Origin: CACIIZ01 sp045565285
Lineage (GTDB): Bacteria; Pseudomonadota; Alphaproteobacteria; Rhodobacterales; Rhodobacteraceae
Reading direction: 5' to 3'
DNA: 64,000 nt
Assembly (NCBI GenBank): GCA_045565285.1
Contig: JBJLFR010000022.1
Location: 1-64,000, forward strand
In this document: piece after piece, positions 8,830-17,770 of the stretch
Position numbering within the stretch: position 1 is the first letter of the stretch
Layout of the letters: every line of letters begins with the position of its first letter
Made by a program: the position numbers and the translations under genes
The notes under the pieces: model-generated
What the model saw: the letters and a program-made list of their open reading frames with translations, nothing else
Database searches by the model: none
Told to the model about the DNA's origin: nothing

Positions 8830-9056
8830 TCTATTTGACCAACAACATCTCCTATCTGAACTAAATCTCCTTCACTAAAATTGATTTGAGAAATTTTCCC
8901 ACTAACAGGAGCTTCAATTTCTAATGCAGTTTTAGTAGTCGATATTAAGAGTACTACATCACCCTCTTCTACTTCTTCACCAATACCAACTAGCCACTCT
9001 GTTATTTCAGCCTCTGATATTTCGTTACCTAAATTTGGTATCATTATATCTGTCAT
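8826..9056 (-). CDS. Free-standing lipoyl-domain protein
   Basis: This is a complete 76-residue biotin/lipoyl-attachment domain with nothing else attached. The swinging-arm lysine lies in STTKTALEIEAPVSG, near residue 43, inside the expected hairpin turn, and the fold ends with GDVVGQIE. Biotin carriers have AMKM here, so lipoate is the better guess. In classical 2-oxoacid dehydrogenases this domain is the N-terminus of E2; here it is separate. It lies 18 bp downstream of the fused E1 gene in the same direction, so the two probably work together. No E2 acyltransferase core or E3 is present in the window. Confidence 0.85.
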   Translation of the reverse strand: MTDIMIPNLGNEISEAEITEWLVGIGEEVEEGDVVLLISTTKTALEIEAPVSGKISQINFSEGDLVQIGDVVGQIE

Positions 9057-9074
9057 TTGATATATCCTTTTTGA

Positions 9075-11537
9075 TTAAAATCCCTTTTTGGCTAAGTCTA
9101 AAAAATTCCAATCTTTTCGGAGACCTTTTTTGTTGACTCTTTTTTCTGGAAAAAAATCTCTAAAAACTGAATCTAAAATATCATCTGATTGTGGTGAATA
9201 TGTTTTTTCCATGTCGGCGCCAGGTGCTATCCAATTGGGTGCACCAATTACGATAACAGGTGCCTTAAGATTATTAAAGGCAAACCTTGATACATTTGTA
9301 GCAATGGTATTTGCAAAACATCCTCTTTCAACTGCTTCAGAAACAATAAGCAAGCGTCCAGTCAAATTTACAGAACTTATCAACATATCATAATCAAATG
9401 GAACTAGTGATCTTGCATCAATAATTTCAGCATCAATTTTGTGGTTTATTAACTCTTCACTTGCATCCAAGGCTGGATATAATGAGGCCCCTATTGTTAA
9501 AATAGTTATATCTCTACCTTTTTTTCTTTTAACTGCTTTACCAATAGGTATGGTATAATACTCTTCTGGAACACCTTTATCATTAAAAACCTCTACTTTA
9601 TCGTATAAACGTTGGCTTTCAAAAAAAATAGTTGGATCATTAGATTTTAACGAGCTTGCTATTAAACCTTTTGCATCATATGGAGTTGATGGATATACAA
9701 TTGATAGTCCTGGAATATGTGTAAGTAATGATGTCCAATCCTGTGAGTGTTGAGCTCCATACTTAGATCCAATAGAAGCTCTTAAAACAATAGGCAACTT
9801 TAATTCTCCTGCAGACATAGCTTGCCATTTTGCCAATTGGTTAAATATTTCATCTCCAGCTCGGCCAATAAAATCTGAATACATAAGTTCAATTATTGCT
9901 CTACCTCCAGATATAGCGTAACCAATTGCAGTGGAAACTATAGCAGCTTCTGAAATGGGTGCATTAAATAATCTATTCATTGGAATAATATCAGCAAATC
10001 CCCTGTAGACACCAAACGCTCCTCCCCAATCACGACATTCTTCTCCATAAGCAATAAGTGATTTGTCATTAGACAAATGATAAATCATGGCTTCAGCCAG
10101 GCTATCTCTAAGGGTAATTGCTCTCATTCCAGATAATAAAGAACCATCACTAGTTTTTCCATATCGAGACTTTTTTTTCATATTTTTTATCTGATTAACT
10201 TGATTAATATCCATTAGCAAATCGTTTGCAGTTTTAGAAATTCTGTTAACTTGTTTATTAAAAGTAAAATCTCCAATAATTGTAGGTTTTTTTGTTATAT
10301 CAATACTTGGAGTTAATTCTCTATCAACAACTTTACTTGTTAAAATCTCTATTTGATTTTGCACTTTTTCAATTATGTTATCTAAATTCTTTTTGTTTAT
10401 AATATCTGCTTCAAGTAATTTTTGAGAATAGAGTTCAATAGGATCAAAAGATTTCCAACCTTTGATCTCTTCTCTTGACCTATAAGCATTGGTATCAGTT
10501 GTTGAATGTCCAGAAAATCTATAGCATTCAATATCTAATAATGCAGGACCATTTCCTTCTAACAATATCTTTCTTTTTCTGATAACTGCATCAGCAACTG
10601 ATAAAGGGTTAGATCCATTGACAGTTTCAGCATGCAACTGCTCAGGATTCACTCCACTAGCTATCCTTGAAAGGCGGTCCCAAGACATTGTTTCTCCCAA
10701 TGTTTGACCACCCATAGCATAAAAATTATTCATAAAACAAAATAACATTGGTGGATTATTATTAAATGGTTTGGGCCACAGGTTTTTGTATTGTCCCATG
10801 GCAGCAAAATTCATCGCTTCCCATACCAATCCACAGCCAGTACTTCCATCGCCTAAATTTGCAACACAAATAGATTTATTTTGTTTTAAATGTGCATGTA
10901 AAGCAGCGCCCACTGCAATTCCTGAAGATCCCCCAACAATTGCATTATTTGGAAAGGCACCAAAAGGTGTAAAAAATGCATGCATTGATCCTCCCATACC
11001 TTTGTTAAAACCAAGTTCACGCATAAAAATTTCTGCTAATACACCAGTTAATAAAAACATTTCTGCATCATTAAATTCTTTATTATTAAAATTTTTATGG
11101 ATGTATGAAATTAATTTACCATCATGATGCGTTTCCATTATTGAGTTTATTTTATTTCTACTCAAACTATTAATAGCTGAAAGTCCTTTGGCTATCATTT
11201 CACCATGGCTCCTATGAGAACCAAAAATTTTATCTTCAGTTTTCAAAGCAAATGCAGATCCAACTGCTGCTGCCTCTTGACCAATAGAAAGATGTGCTGG
11301 TCCGTTATAAATATATTCTATATTTTTATAAGAACCCTTTGTTTTGAATGAGTTTAGCATGGTTTCAAACTCACGGACTATATACATATGCCGAAATAAC
11401 TCTATTAAATTTTCTTTACCATATATCTTTAATTCTTCCTGAATTGATTTCTGATATTGATGAACAGGAATTCCTGAACTTTTAAGTAAACTTTTGTTGA
11501 AAGTTTTTATTGGATCTATTGGTATATTTTTTGGCAT
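9075..11537 (-). CDS. Fused alpha-beta E1 component of a 2-oxoacid dehydrogenase
   Basis: An alpha-type E1 (about residues 20-410) and a beta-type E1 (about 470-800) are joined in one chain of 820 residues. The alpha half has the thiamine-diphosphate motif beginning GDGSTGCG and the phrase RFSGHSTTDTNAYR. The beta half has GEECRDWGGAFGV, NAPISEAAIV and the cap phrase ASIGSKYGAQHSQDW. Most bacteria with alpha/beta E1 keep two genes. It would decarboxylate a 2-oxoacid and pass the acyl group to the neighbouring lipoyl protein. It lies inside the sugar island with a PfkB kinase 15 bp upstream, suggesting a sugar-derived 2-oxoacid, but the substrate is unknown. Confidence 0.87.
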   Translation of the reverse strand: MPKNIPIDPIKTFNKSLLKSSGIPVHQYQKSIQEELKIYGKENLIELFRHMYIVREFETMLNSFKTKGSYKNIEYIYNGPAHLSIGQEAAAVGSAFALKTEDKIFGSHRSHGEMIAKGLSAINSLSRNKINSIMETHHDGKLISYIHKNFNNKEFNDAEMFLLTGVLAEIFMRELGFNKGMGGSMHAFFTPFGAFPNNAIVGGSSGIAVGAALHAHLKQNKSICVANLGDGSTGCGLVWEAMNFAAMGQYKNLWPKPFNNNPPMLFCFMNNFYAMGGQTLGETMSWDRLSRIASGVNPEQLHAETVNGSNPLSVADAVIRKRKILLEGNGPALLDIECYRFSGHSTTDTNAYRSREEIKGWKSFDPIELYSQKLLEADIINKKNLDNIIEKVQNQIEILTSKVVDRELTPSIDITKKPTIIGDFTFNKQVNRISKTANDLLMDINQVNQIKNMKKKSRYGKTSDGSLLSGMRAITLRDSLAEAMIYHLSNDKSLIAYGEECRDWGGAFGVYRGFADIIPMNRLFNAPISEAAIVSTAIGYAISGGRAIIELMYSDFIGRAGDEIFNQLAKWQAMSAGELKLPIVLRASIGSKYGAQHSQDWTSLLTHIPGLSIVYPSTPYDAKGLIASSLKSNDPTIFFESQRLYDKVEVFNDKGVPEEYYTIPIGKAVKRKKGRDITILTIGASLYPALDASEELINHKIDAEIIDARSLVPFDYDMLISSVNLTGRLLIVSEAVERGCFANTIATNVSRFAFNNLKAPVIVIGAPNWIAPGADMEKTYSPQSDDILDSVFRDFFPEKRVNKKGLRKDWNFLDLAKKGF

Positions 11538-11552
11538 TTATTTAATTAATTT

Positions 11553-12503
11553 TTATTTTTTAAAAGTTTCAATATCTACTTTTGAAGGCGGATTACAACC
11601 TATTTTTTTACAATTTAATGCTGCAGCAATAGAGGCTTTATTCATCATTAATGATAGCTCTGTTTTTTTTAAATTTTCTATCAAATTACTATCAAAAATT
11701 TTATTATCTATAAACCAAGTTAAAATACTTGCCATGTATGTGTCTCCTGCACCAACTGTATCTTTCAAATCAGAAATCTTTTCCGAGGGCATATTTATTT
11801 CAAAATGAGAAGTTTTTCCAATAGAACCTTTTTCCCCAAATGTTAGAATAAGTAGTTTGGCATTAGTTTTTGATCGAAGGATTTCAAAGGAATGATCAAT
11901 TGAATTCTTTGGATAAAGCCAATTTAAATCTTCATCACTTAGCTTTAAGATATCCACATCCAAAAACATTCTTTCTAATCTTTTAATATATGATTCACGA
12001 TCATTTATAAGTATTGGCCGTACATTTGGATCTAAACTAGTAATAAAACCTTTTTGTTTGCATTTCTTAAAAAATATTTCCCAAATTTCGGCATCTTTGC
12101 CTTCGATAAGGCCTAGGGAACCAACATGGAAAATTTTAGTATTCATTGGTATTATATCCAATAAATTTTCTAAATTTACTTTTCTTTCAGCTGTTTCATT
12201 TCTATGAAAACTATAGGACGGAATGCCGTCATTTATTGATACGACAGCTAAAGAAGTGGGGTTTGAAATACTTTTTGACAAAATTTTAACACCATTTTCT
12301 TTTAGCCTGGATGAAAGTAATACTCCTAGTGTATCTTTAGACAGTGGTGTTAAATATGATACATTTCCACCCTGCTTACTTGCAGCTATTGCGACGTTAT
12401 ATGGAGATCCACCAGGATTAGCTAAATAAATTGGTAGTCCTTCAGGATTAAAACTTGAAGAAACTAAATCAATAAGATTCTCTCCCCCAATTGCAATCAT
12501 CAA
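11553..12503 (-). CDS. PfkB family carbohydrate kinase, fructokinase-like
   Basis: This 316-residue kinase shows the first PfkB signature GGSPYNVAIAASKQGG near residue 32 and the second, DTVGAGDTYMASILTWF, near 235, with the catalytic Asp. NPGGSPYNVA and SLDPNVRP are common in fructokinases, fitting an FrcK-like partner of the fructose/ribose/mannose importer beside it (frcBCAK in rhizobia). It lies between the importer permease (27 bp away) and the E1 gene, all on the minus strand. Substrate is inferred from context. Confidence 0.85.
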   Translation of the reverse strand: MMIAIGGENLIDLVSSSFNPEGLPIYLANPGGSPYNVAIAASKQGGNVSYLTPLSKDTLGVLLSSRLKENGVKILSKSISNPTSLAVVSINDGIPSYSFHRNETAERKVNLENLLDIIPMNTKIFHVGSLGLIEGKDAEIWEIFFKKCKQKGFITSLDPNVRPILINDRESYIKRLERMFLDVDILKLSDEDLNWLYPKNSIDHSFEILRSKTNAKLLILTFGEKGSIGKTSHFEINMPSEKISDLKDTVGAGDTYMASILTWFIDNKIFDSNLIENLKKTELSLMMNKASIAAALNCKKIGCNPPSKVDIETFKK

Positions 12504-12530
12504 ATTACTCCATCAAAAAATACATACATA

Positions 12531-14066
12531 TTAGCAAACAGAATTATCAAGCTTGCGAGCTCTGTCAAAAATTATATCAATAAATAAACTTGTTATGAGT
12601 ATAATTACTCCAAAAATTAAAAAAGGGGTAGTCACAGAATAACCAATTGTTATTAATGGGAAAATCATTAAAATAAAAAATGTAGAAGTTATTACTGATA
12701 AAAGTTTATTTGAAATAAATATAGGTACTAAAGAAACAATAAATAATAAAAAACATAATACTGAAATCCAAGTATTTGAAGCTATAATTTGTTGAAAGTA
12801 ATCTATCTCTTTCGGTCCTAATAACCTAGCCGTTTGGCCATTAGCCAATTTTTCTCCAGCTTCTTGAATGCTTTTCGATGCATTATGCTCTAAAATAGAA
12901 ATTTGTGCTTTTAAAAAAAGACTTGCAGGAGTCATAAGGGTTAAGAAAGCCATGAATGAACTCACTGAGACCAATAACCTCCTTACATTCTTTGGGTTTT
13001 TTGACTGACGAACTAAATCTATACCTACTGCTAAAAGAATTATTACACCCGTAACAACCATTTGCCAAAAAGTGTCTAATTGTGCCAATGTTAATCCATT
13101 GTTGATAAGTTTTAAAAGTATAACACCCATAAACGTGCCCCATAAGGAACCTCTTCCTCCAAATAATGAAGTACCACCAATAACAACAGCTGCAATTGCG
13201 TCTAATTCCCACATTTGCCCATAATCAGATTTTGCATAAGGAGCTCTTCCAAGAAATAATAATGCGCCAAATGCCGCTGAAAGTGAGCAAAGCATGTAAG
13301 TCATCATTGTATAAAGGGAAGTATTAATACCTGATTGTCTTGCCCCCACAGCATTTGATCCTATAGCGTATATATATCGCCCATATCTAGTATTAGTAAT
13401 AATTAAACTTAGTATAAGAAAAAATAGAATAAAAATCAGCATTGACATTTGGAAAGTTCGAAAAAAATTTAACCAATTACTATCAATAAAACTACCAAAT
13501 GTTTCCCAATAACCCTCAAGATTACCCTCCTTATATTCATTTCTTAAATTTACAAATGGATTGAATCTTCCGAATGAATCAAAATCTATTGGAAGTTTTG
13601 GAGTAGCTTGCGCACCAGTGCTAAGATGACCTGTACCACGCCATATAGATAAACCAGCCAGAGTTGCAATAAATGCAGGCATTCCAAAATAAGCCACTAA
13701 TGTCCCTTGAAATGCACCGACTAATAATCCTAAAGAAAGGCCAGTAAGAATTGCCATCCAAGGTGGAAATCCCCAAAAACTACAAACGTATCCTGTTAGA
13801 GCAGCAGTCATACCCATTACAGAACCTACCGATAAGTCAATACCTGACGTTATAATTACAAGCGTCATTCCTCCAGCTACAACTCCAATGGCTGCAGAAT
13901 TATTTAAGATGGTCATAAGATTTGTTGGATGAAAAAAAGGACGCCCTGAAGTTGAAAATTCTATAGCTAAAGCAAGAATTAAAATTGCCACAAAAGCACC
14001 AGACCATTCTGCTTTAAAAAACCTGACTAAAGCTCTAATTATTGAATCTGTAAAATTTTCTGACAT
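12531..14066 (-). CDS. Ribose/fructose-type ABC transporter permease with C-terminal extension
   Basis: The core is a BPD_transp_2 permease (RbsC/XylH/FrcC type): GGMTLVIITSGIDLSVGSVMG near residue 60 and AAVVIGGTSLFGGRGSLWGT near 290 are diagnostic. At 511 residues it is far longer than the usual 320-400. There is an insertion of about 50 residues around 155-210. After VDLVRQSKNPKNVRR there is a further stretch of about 150 residues with roughly four hydrophobic segments and a polar loop. No frameshift is needed to explain it. The upstream binding protein and the divergent single-domain ATPase complete an FrcBCA-like importer. Confidence 0.87.
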   Translation of the reverse strand: MSENFTDSIIRALVRFFKAEWSGAFVAILILALAIEFSTSGRPFFHPTNLMTILNNSAAIGVVAGGMTLVIITSGIDLSVGSVMGMTAALTGYVCSFWGFPPWMAILTGLSLGLLVGAFQGTLVAYFGMPAFIATLAGLSIWRGTGHLSTGAQATPKLPIDFDSFGRFNPFVNLRNEYKEGNLEGYWETFGSFIDSNWLNFFRTFQMSMLIFILFFLILSLIITNTRYGRYIYAIGSNAVGARQSGINTSLYTMMTYMLCSLSAAFGALLFLGRAPYAKSDYGQMWELDAIAAVVIGGTSLFGGRGSLWGTFMGVILLKLINNGLTLAQLDTFWQMVVTGVIILLAVGIDLVRQSKNPKNVRRLLVSVSSFMAFLTLMTPASLFLKAQISILEHNASKSIQEAGEKLANGQTARLLGPKEIDYFQQIIASNTWISVLCFLLFIVSLVPIFISNKLLSVITSTFFILMIFPLITIGYSVTTPFLIFGVIILITSLFIDIIFDRARKLDNSVC

Positions 14067-14135
14067 AATTTTTATGAAATAAAAATGATATAATTATCAA
14101 AAAAATGATTTTTAATAAATATAGAAAACTGATAG

Positions 14136-14163
14136 GGCACAAATTATATTTCAAATTTGTGCC
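14136..14163 (-). repeat. Intercistronic stem-loop after FrcB-like binding-protein gene
   Basis: GGCACAAATT (14136-14145) pairs perfectly with 14154-14163 over 10 bp, with an 8-nt loop. It lies just after the stop of the binding-protein gene and before the permease. The T-run is on the plus-strand side only, so in the minus-strand transcript it is not a canonical terminator. It probably protects or attenuates the mRNA so that more binding protein than permease is made. Confidence 0.7.
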
Positions 14164-14180
14164 GTTTTTTTTGATATGAA

Positions 14181-15119
14181 TTAATTAATTCCTACCATTT
14201 TCTTATAAACACCAGAAGTAGAAGGTGTTACAAGAAAAAATCCGGTATCTATTCTTGAAGATACGGTTTCACCTCTTGCAGCTGCGGCAGCAGCCTTGAT
14301 TCCTTGATAGCCCATTTGATATAACATTTGAGCAGTATCTGCGTGAACCCATCCTTCATCCATTGCGGCTATAGCATCACTTGCCCCATCAAAACCAACT
14401 AGCTTAACATCACCTGCGCTATATCCAAGATTTTCTAATGCAGCTTTTGCACCCATGGTACCGCCGTCCCATGCATTCACAACCATTTTAACGTCACTAT
14501 TTGAATTTAATAAAGCTTCAACTCCCTCTTGAGCTTGTTGACTGTTCCATTCTGTAGGAACTTCTAAAATTTTTGAACCAGGCCTAGCTGCTGAAAAAGC
14601 TTCCATAAACCCATTACGGCGTTCTTGACCAGTGGATTGTGCTTGATTACCTGTAACATAAATTACAGTATCACCATTGTTAACTAAGGTAGCAGCAACT
14701 GCACCTTGAACTTTTGCAACAGCATAATTATCAGTAGCTACAAAAGAGGTAACTTCAGCGCCTGAAACACCAGTATCAATAGCAATAATTGGAATACCAG
14801 ATGACATTGCATCAGTAACAGCAGGTGCTACACCAGCACTATCAACTGGAGCAATTCCAATTGCTTTTGCTCCTTGAGCCACTAGATTTTCGAAAACCTC
14901 TAATTGACTAGATAAATCACCTTGGAAAGCTGGTCCAACTGAAACTAGTTTTACTCCTTCTTCAGCTGCAGCATCTTCTGCCCCCTGATTGATCATCATC
15001 CAACCTGCATTGGTAGCTGATTTTGTAATATAACCAATAACATCTTGTGCATAGATAGTGGCATTAGAAGTTATGGCAAAAAATGCTAGAAGTGCAAATT
15101 TTGGTAATAAATTTTTCAT
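14181..15119 (-). CDS. Sugar ABC transporter periplasmic binding protein (FrcB-like)
   Basis: The 312-residue protein has a Sec signal peptide (Met-Lys start, hydrophobic core, cleavage near ATIYAQ) and a type I periplasmic binding fold: GYITKSATNAGWMMINQGAEDAA, IGIAPVDSAGVAPAV and KLVGFDGASDAIAAM match the RbsB/FrcB family. It would deliver fructose, ribose or a related monosaccharide to the permease encoded next. The ATPase gene is divergent at 15290. A TCTTTCTCCC stretch upstream of the ATG is the complement of a purine-rich ribosome site. Confidence 0.88.
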   Translation of the reverse strand: MKNLLPKFALLAFFAITSNATIYAQDVIGYITKSATNAGWMMINQGAEDAAAEEGVKLVSVGPAFQGDLSSQLEVFENLVAQGAKAIGIAPVDSAGVAPAVTDAMSSGIPIIAIDTGVSGAEVTSFVATDNYAVAKVQGAVAATLVNNGDTVIYVTGNQAQSTGQERRNGFMEAFSAARPGSKILEVPTEWNSQQAQEGVEALLNSNSDVKMVVNAWDGGTMGAKAALENLGYSAGDVKLVGFDGASDAIAAMDEGWVHADTAQMLYQMGYQGIKAAAAAARGETVSSRIDTGFFLVTPSTSGVYKKMVGIN

Positions 15120-15229
15120 ATTTTCTTTCTCCCTAAATTTATTTTACAAATAAAGTCCTGCATATTTGCAATCAATAATAGCATTAAGGTCTAAAAAATT
15201 CATAACTGTCAATAAGGATTTGTACTTGA

Positions 15230-15270
15230 GATTTTTATATATATTATATTGGATATATTTTATAAAAATC
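15230..15270. repeat. Inverted repeat in the divergent FrcB/FrcA promoter gap
   Basis: GATTTTTATA (15230-15239) is inverted at 15261-15270 around a very AT-rich centre, about 20 bp before the ATPase start. The 170-bp gap holds both promoters of the importer. The repeat could be an operator or a leader hairpin, but in such AT-rich DNA it may also be chance. Confidence 0.4.
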
Positions 15271-15289
15271 TAATATTAACGTTTAATTA

Positions 15290-16084
15290 ATGAAAGAAAT
15301 GAGTGATTTGAGTAAAGAAGTTATCCTCAAAACAGTTGGTTTAACAAAACATTATGGAGGAGTTAGAGCTCTAGAAGATGCAAATTTTTCTATTTCTTCC
15401 AATGAACATATTGCTATAGTTGGTGATAATGGTGCTGGGAAATCTACTTTTGTAAGAAGTATTACAGGTGTTGAAAGACCAACTTCTGGGAAAATCTTTT
15501 TTGATGGGAAGGAAGTTAATTTTAGATCACCGACTGATGCAAGAGAAAGTGGTATAGAAACAGTTTATCAAAATCTTGCACTTGCTGATGATCTTGATGT
15601 GACCTCAAATATTTTTCTGGGTAGGGAAATTGAATATTTCAAATTAGGACCATTATCATGGTTAAATAAATCAGCTATGAAAAAAAAATCATCAGAACTG
15701 CTAGCTCAGACAGGAATAAAAATAGGTAACTTAAACCAAGCTGTAGCAAGTATGTCTGGAGGACAAAGGCAATGCGTTGCTATAAGTAGAGCGGCTGGTT
15801 GGGGATCAAAATTAATTGTTATGGATGAACCGACAGCTGCCTTAGGAATACAAGAAACAAAGAAAGTGGAGGAAATAATAAAAAATCTTAAAGAACGTGA
15901 TATCCCAGTTATCATAATTTCTCATAATCTACGCCAAGTTTTTGATTTAGTTGATAAAATAGCTGTATTCAGGCAAGGCAGAATAATTGATATTGTAAAA
16001 ACCAATGAAGTCTCAGGCAACGATGTTGTTGCATTGATTACAGGTTTGGATAAAAAAAACAGGGCAGTTGGAGAATATATTTAA
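15290..16084 (+). CDS. Sugar ABC transporter ATP-binding protein (FrcA-like)
   Basis: This is a single-domain import ATPase of 264 residues with Walker A GDNGAGKST, signature MSGGQRQCVAI, Walker B LIVMDEPTAALG and H-loop IIISHNLRQVF. RbsA and XylG have two such domains; a single one is the mark of the FrcA branch (rhizobial fructose/ribose/mannose importer). It is divergent from frcB/frcC-like genes and 20 bp ahead of a second FucU-like mutarotase. ATG codons at 15290 and 15299 are both possible; neither has a strong ribosome site. Confidence 0.88.
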   Translation: MKEMSDLSKEVILKTVGLTKHYGGVRALEDANFSISSNEHIAIVGDNGAGKSTFVRSITGVERPTSGKIFFDGKEVNFRSPTDARESGIETVYQNLALADDLDVTSNIFLGREIEYFKLGPLSWLNKSAMKKKSSELLAQTGIKIGNLNQAVASMSGGQRQCVAISRAAGWGSKLIVMDEPTAALGIQETKKVEEIIKNLKERDIPVIIISHNLRQVFDLVDKIAVFRQGRIIDIVKTNEVSGNDVVALITGLDKKNRAVGEYI

Positions 16085-16104
16085 ACTTTAGGGAGTTTCA
16101 TAAA

Positions 16105-16527
16105 ATGTTAAAAAAAATAAACCCAATTCTAGGTCCAGAAGTTTTATTTATACTTCGTGAAATGGGTCATGGTGATCAGATAGCACTAGTTGATGGTAAC
16201 TATCCAGCATCAGCACATGCGAATAAATTAATTAGAGCAGATGGCATTGAACTTATTCCTTTATTAGATTCTATACTAGATATACTCCCTATTGATAACA
16301 AGACTGATGCAATTGTAAGAGCTATAAATGTTACCAAAAGTGATGGAATTGATCCAATTCATAACGATATTGAAAAAACCTGCAATTATTATAACTTCAA
16401 GGTAGTCCCGCTTGACGCTGAAAGTTTTTACAAAAGGGTCAAAAATGCATTTGCAGTTATAGCAACCACTGAGCGTTCTTTATACGCTAATGTAATTCTC
16501 ACCAAAGGCATTATACTTCCGAATTAA
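16105..16527 (+). CDS. FucU/RbsD family sugar mutarotase, second copy
   Basis: The 140-residue protein is homologous to the one at 6345-6794: MLKKINPILGPEVLFILREMGHGDQIALVDGNYP carries the conserved active-site His and C-terminal FYKRVKNAFAVIATTERSLYANVILTKG matches. The two are clearly divergent in sequence, so this is not a recent duplication. It follows the FrcA-like ATPase in one operon with GGGAG upstream. Each importer of the island thus has its own mutarotase. Confidence 0.87.
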   Translation: MLKKINPILGPEVLFILREMGHGDQIALVDGNYPASAHANKLIRADGIELIPLLDSILDILPIDNKTDAIVRAINVTKSDGIDPIHNDIEKTCNYYNFKVVPLDAESFYKRVKNAFAVIATTERSLYANVILTKGIILPN

Positions 16528-16615
16528 ATTTCGGTGATAATTCTATTTATTGTAAATTTGAATTTAAGATCTATAATTGTAAATTCTGGCAAATATTATT
16601 GATTAGGAGTAGATT

Positions 16616-17437
16616 TTGTCATTTATTGCATCACCAATTCCTGAAAATGAAGAGAGCAGACTTCAAGCAGTTGAAAAAGCAGGAGTTTTGGACAATATAA
16701 ATGAAGAAATTTACAATGTTTATTGTCATCTCTCCAGACAAATAACTAAATGTCCTGAAAGTTGGGCAAATGTTATTGATAAAAATAGACAATATAACTT
16801 TGTCCTTGATGGAAAAAATATTAATGATGATAGAAAAGAGGAGCTAAGAAGTCATCCAAGGCCGTTAACATTTTGTCAATACGCTTTAAATAGCCCAAAT
16901 CCCCTTATAGCGAATGATTTAACAAAAAATAAAATTTTTAAAAATCATCCATCAGTTTTAAAAAAAGATGGACCAAGATTTTATGCAGCATTCCCAATAG
17001 TTAATTCAGAAGGTTATATTCTTGGATCTTTATGTGTCCGTGATTATAGGGTAAGAAGACTATCCAAAAACATAATAATGTTAATGACAGGGCTTGCAAA
17101 AAAACTTTCACATCAATTAGATATTCAAGCAGAACAGAGGCAAATGTCAGTTGAAAAAATAACTAGAACTATAGAAAAACTTAATGAAGAAATTAGTAAT
17201 CTTTCTTTAGATGAAGCAATAACGGTTTTAAAATGCCTTTCAAAAAATTTGTTAAATTCAGAACAACAAATGAAACTTATTGAAATAGGTCTTTTAGATA
17301 AAGATTTAAAGTTGACTAAAAAATCAAAAGATTTAATTCAATTTCTAAAATTAGATGCTGCAGTCTTAAAAAGAATTAAAATGCCTACTTTTAAAACAAA
17401 TGAAATAGACGAATTATTTAAGGTTTTAGAAAAATAA
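16616..17437 (+). CDS. GAF domain protein with helical C-terminal part
   Basis: The 273-residue protein starts at TTG (16616), supported by AGGAG seven bases upstream. Residues 1-165 look like a GAF sensor domain: the opening IPENEESRLQAVEKAGVLD, HPRPLTFCQYALNSPNPLIANDL and FYAAFPIVNSEGYILGSLCV are the classic pattern of stand-alone GAF proteins and cyclase/kinase sensors. Residues 170-273 are Lys- and Leu-rich helices without a recognisable output domain. It overlaps the next gene by TAATG, so the pair is co-translated. The signal it senses is unknown. Confidence 0.75.
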   Translation: MSFIASPIPENEESRLQAVEKAGVLDNINEEIYNVYCHLSRQITKCPESWANVIDKNRQYNFVLDGKNINDDRKEELRSHPRPLTFCQYALNSPNPLIANDLTKNKIFKNHPSVLKKDGPRFYAAFPIVNSEGYILGSLCVRDYRVRRLSKNIIMLMTGLAKKLSHQLDIQAEQRQMSVEKITRTIEKLNEEISNLSLDEAITVLKCLSKNLLNSEQQMKLIEIGLLDKDLKLTKKSKDLIQFLKLDAAVLKRIKMPTFKTNEIDELFKVLEK

Positions 17438-17748
17438 TGTATGGAAAAGTAGTTAATTTAAAATTTGCTAATATGGAGGAAGCTAAATTAGCTGCATCAT
17501 TTTTTACTGAAAATATTGCATCAAAAATTTCTATATTAAAAATAATTGGATTTAATGTTTTTATTGGAAAACAAGGTGACCTTAATTTATTGGTTAAATT
17601 TGAAGATGTATCTTCCATTAAGTTATTCGAACAAAAATATCCCCAAATAATTGAATCATTAAGAAAAAGTCTTGTATTTAAGGAATCTGTTTTTGTAGGT
17701 GTATGCGCATTTACTTTTGAACAAGAAGCAGCACTCACTGAAAAATAA
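17437..17748 (+). CDS. Small protein co-translated with the GAF protein, unknown function
   Basis: This is a 103-residue soluble protein whose ATG overlaps the stop of the GAF gene. I do not recognise a family. The alternation of predicted strands and helices and the phrase FVGVCAFTFEQEAALTEK at the end could fit a ferredoxin-like or dimeric alpha/beta fold. There are no signal or membrane segments. It is likely a functional partner of the GAF protein. It converges with the dioxygenase gene 22 bp on. Confidence 0.5.
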   Translation: MYGKVVNLKFANMEEAKLAASFFTENIASKISILKIIGFNVFIGKQGDLNLLVKFEDVSSIKLFEQKYPQIIESLRKSLVFKESVFVGVCAFTFEQEAALTEK

Positions 17749-17770
17749 TTATAATATTAAATTAGATAAT

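Noticed and set aside
9088..11127. Open frames on the plus strand opposite the fused E1 gene
   Set aside because: They are antisense shadows without family features or ribosome sites; the minus-strand E1 explains the region.
16519..16534. Short hairpin CCGAA...TTCGG at the end of the second FucU gene
   Set aside because: Only 5 bp, overlaps the stop codon and no T-run follows; too weak to call a terminator.
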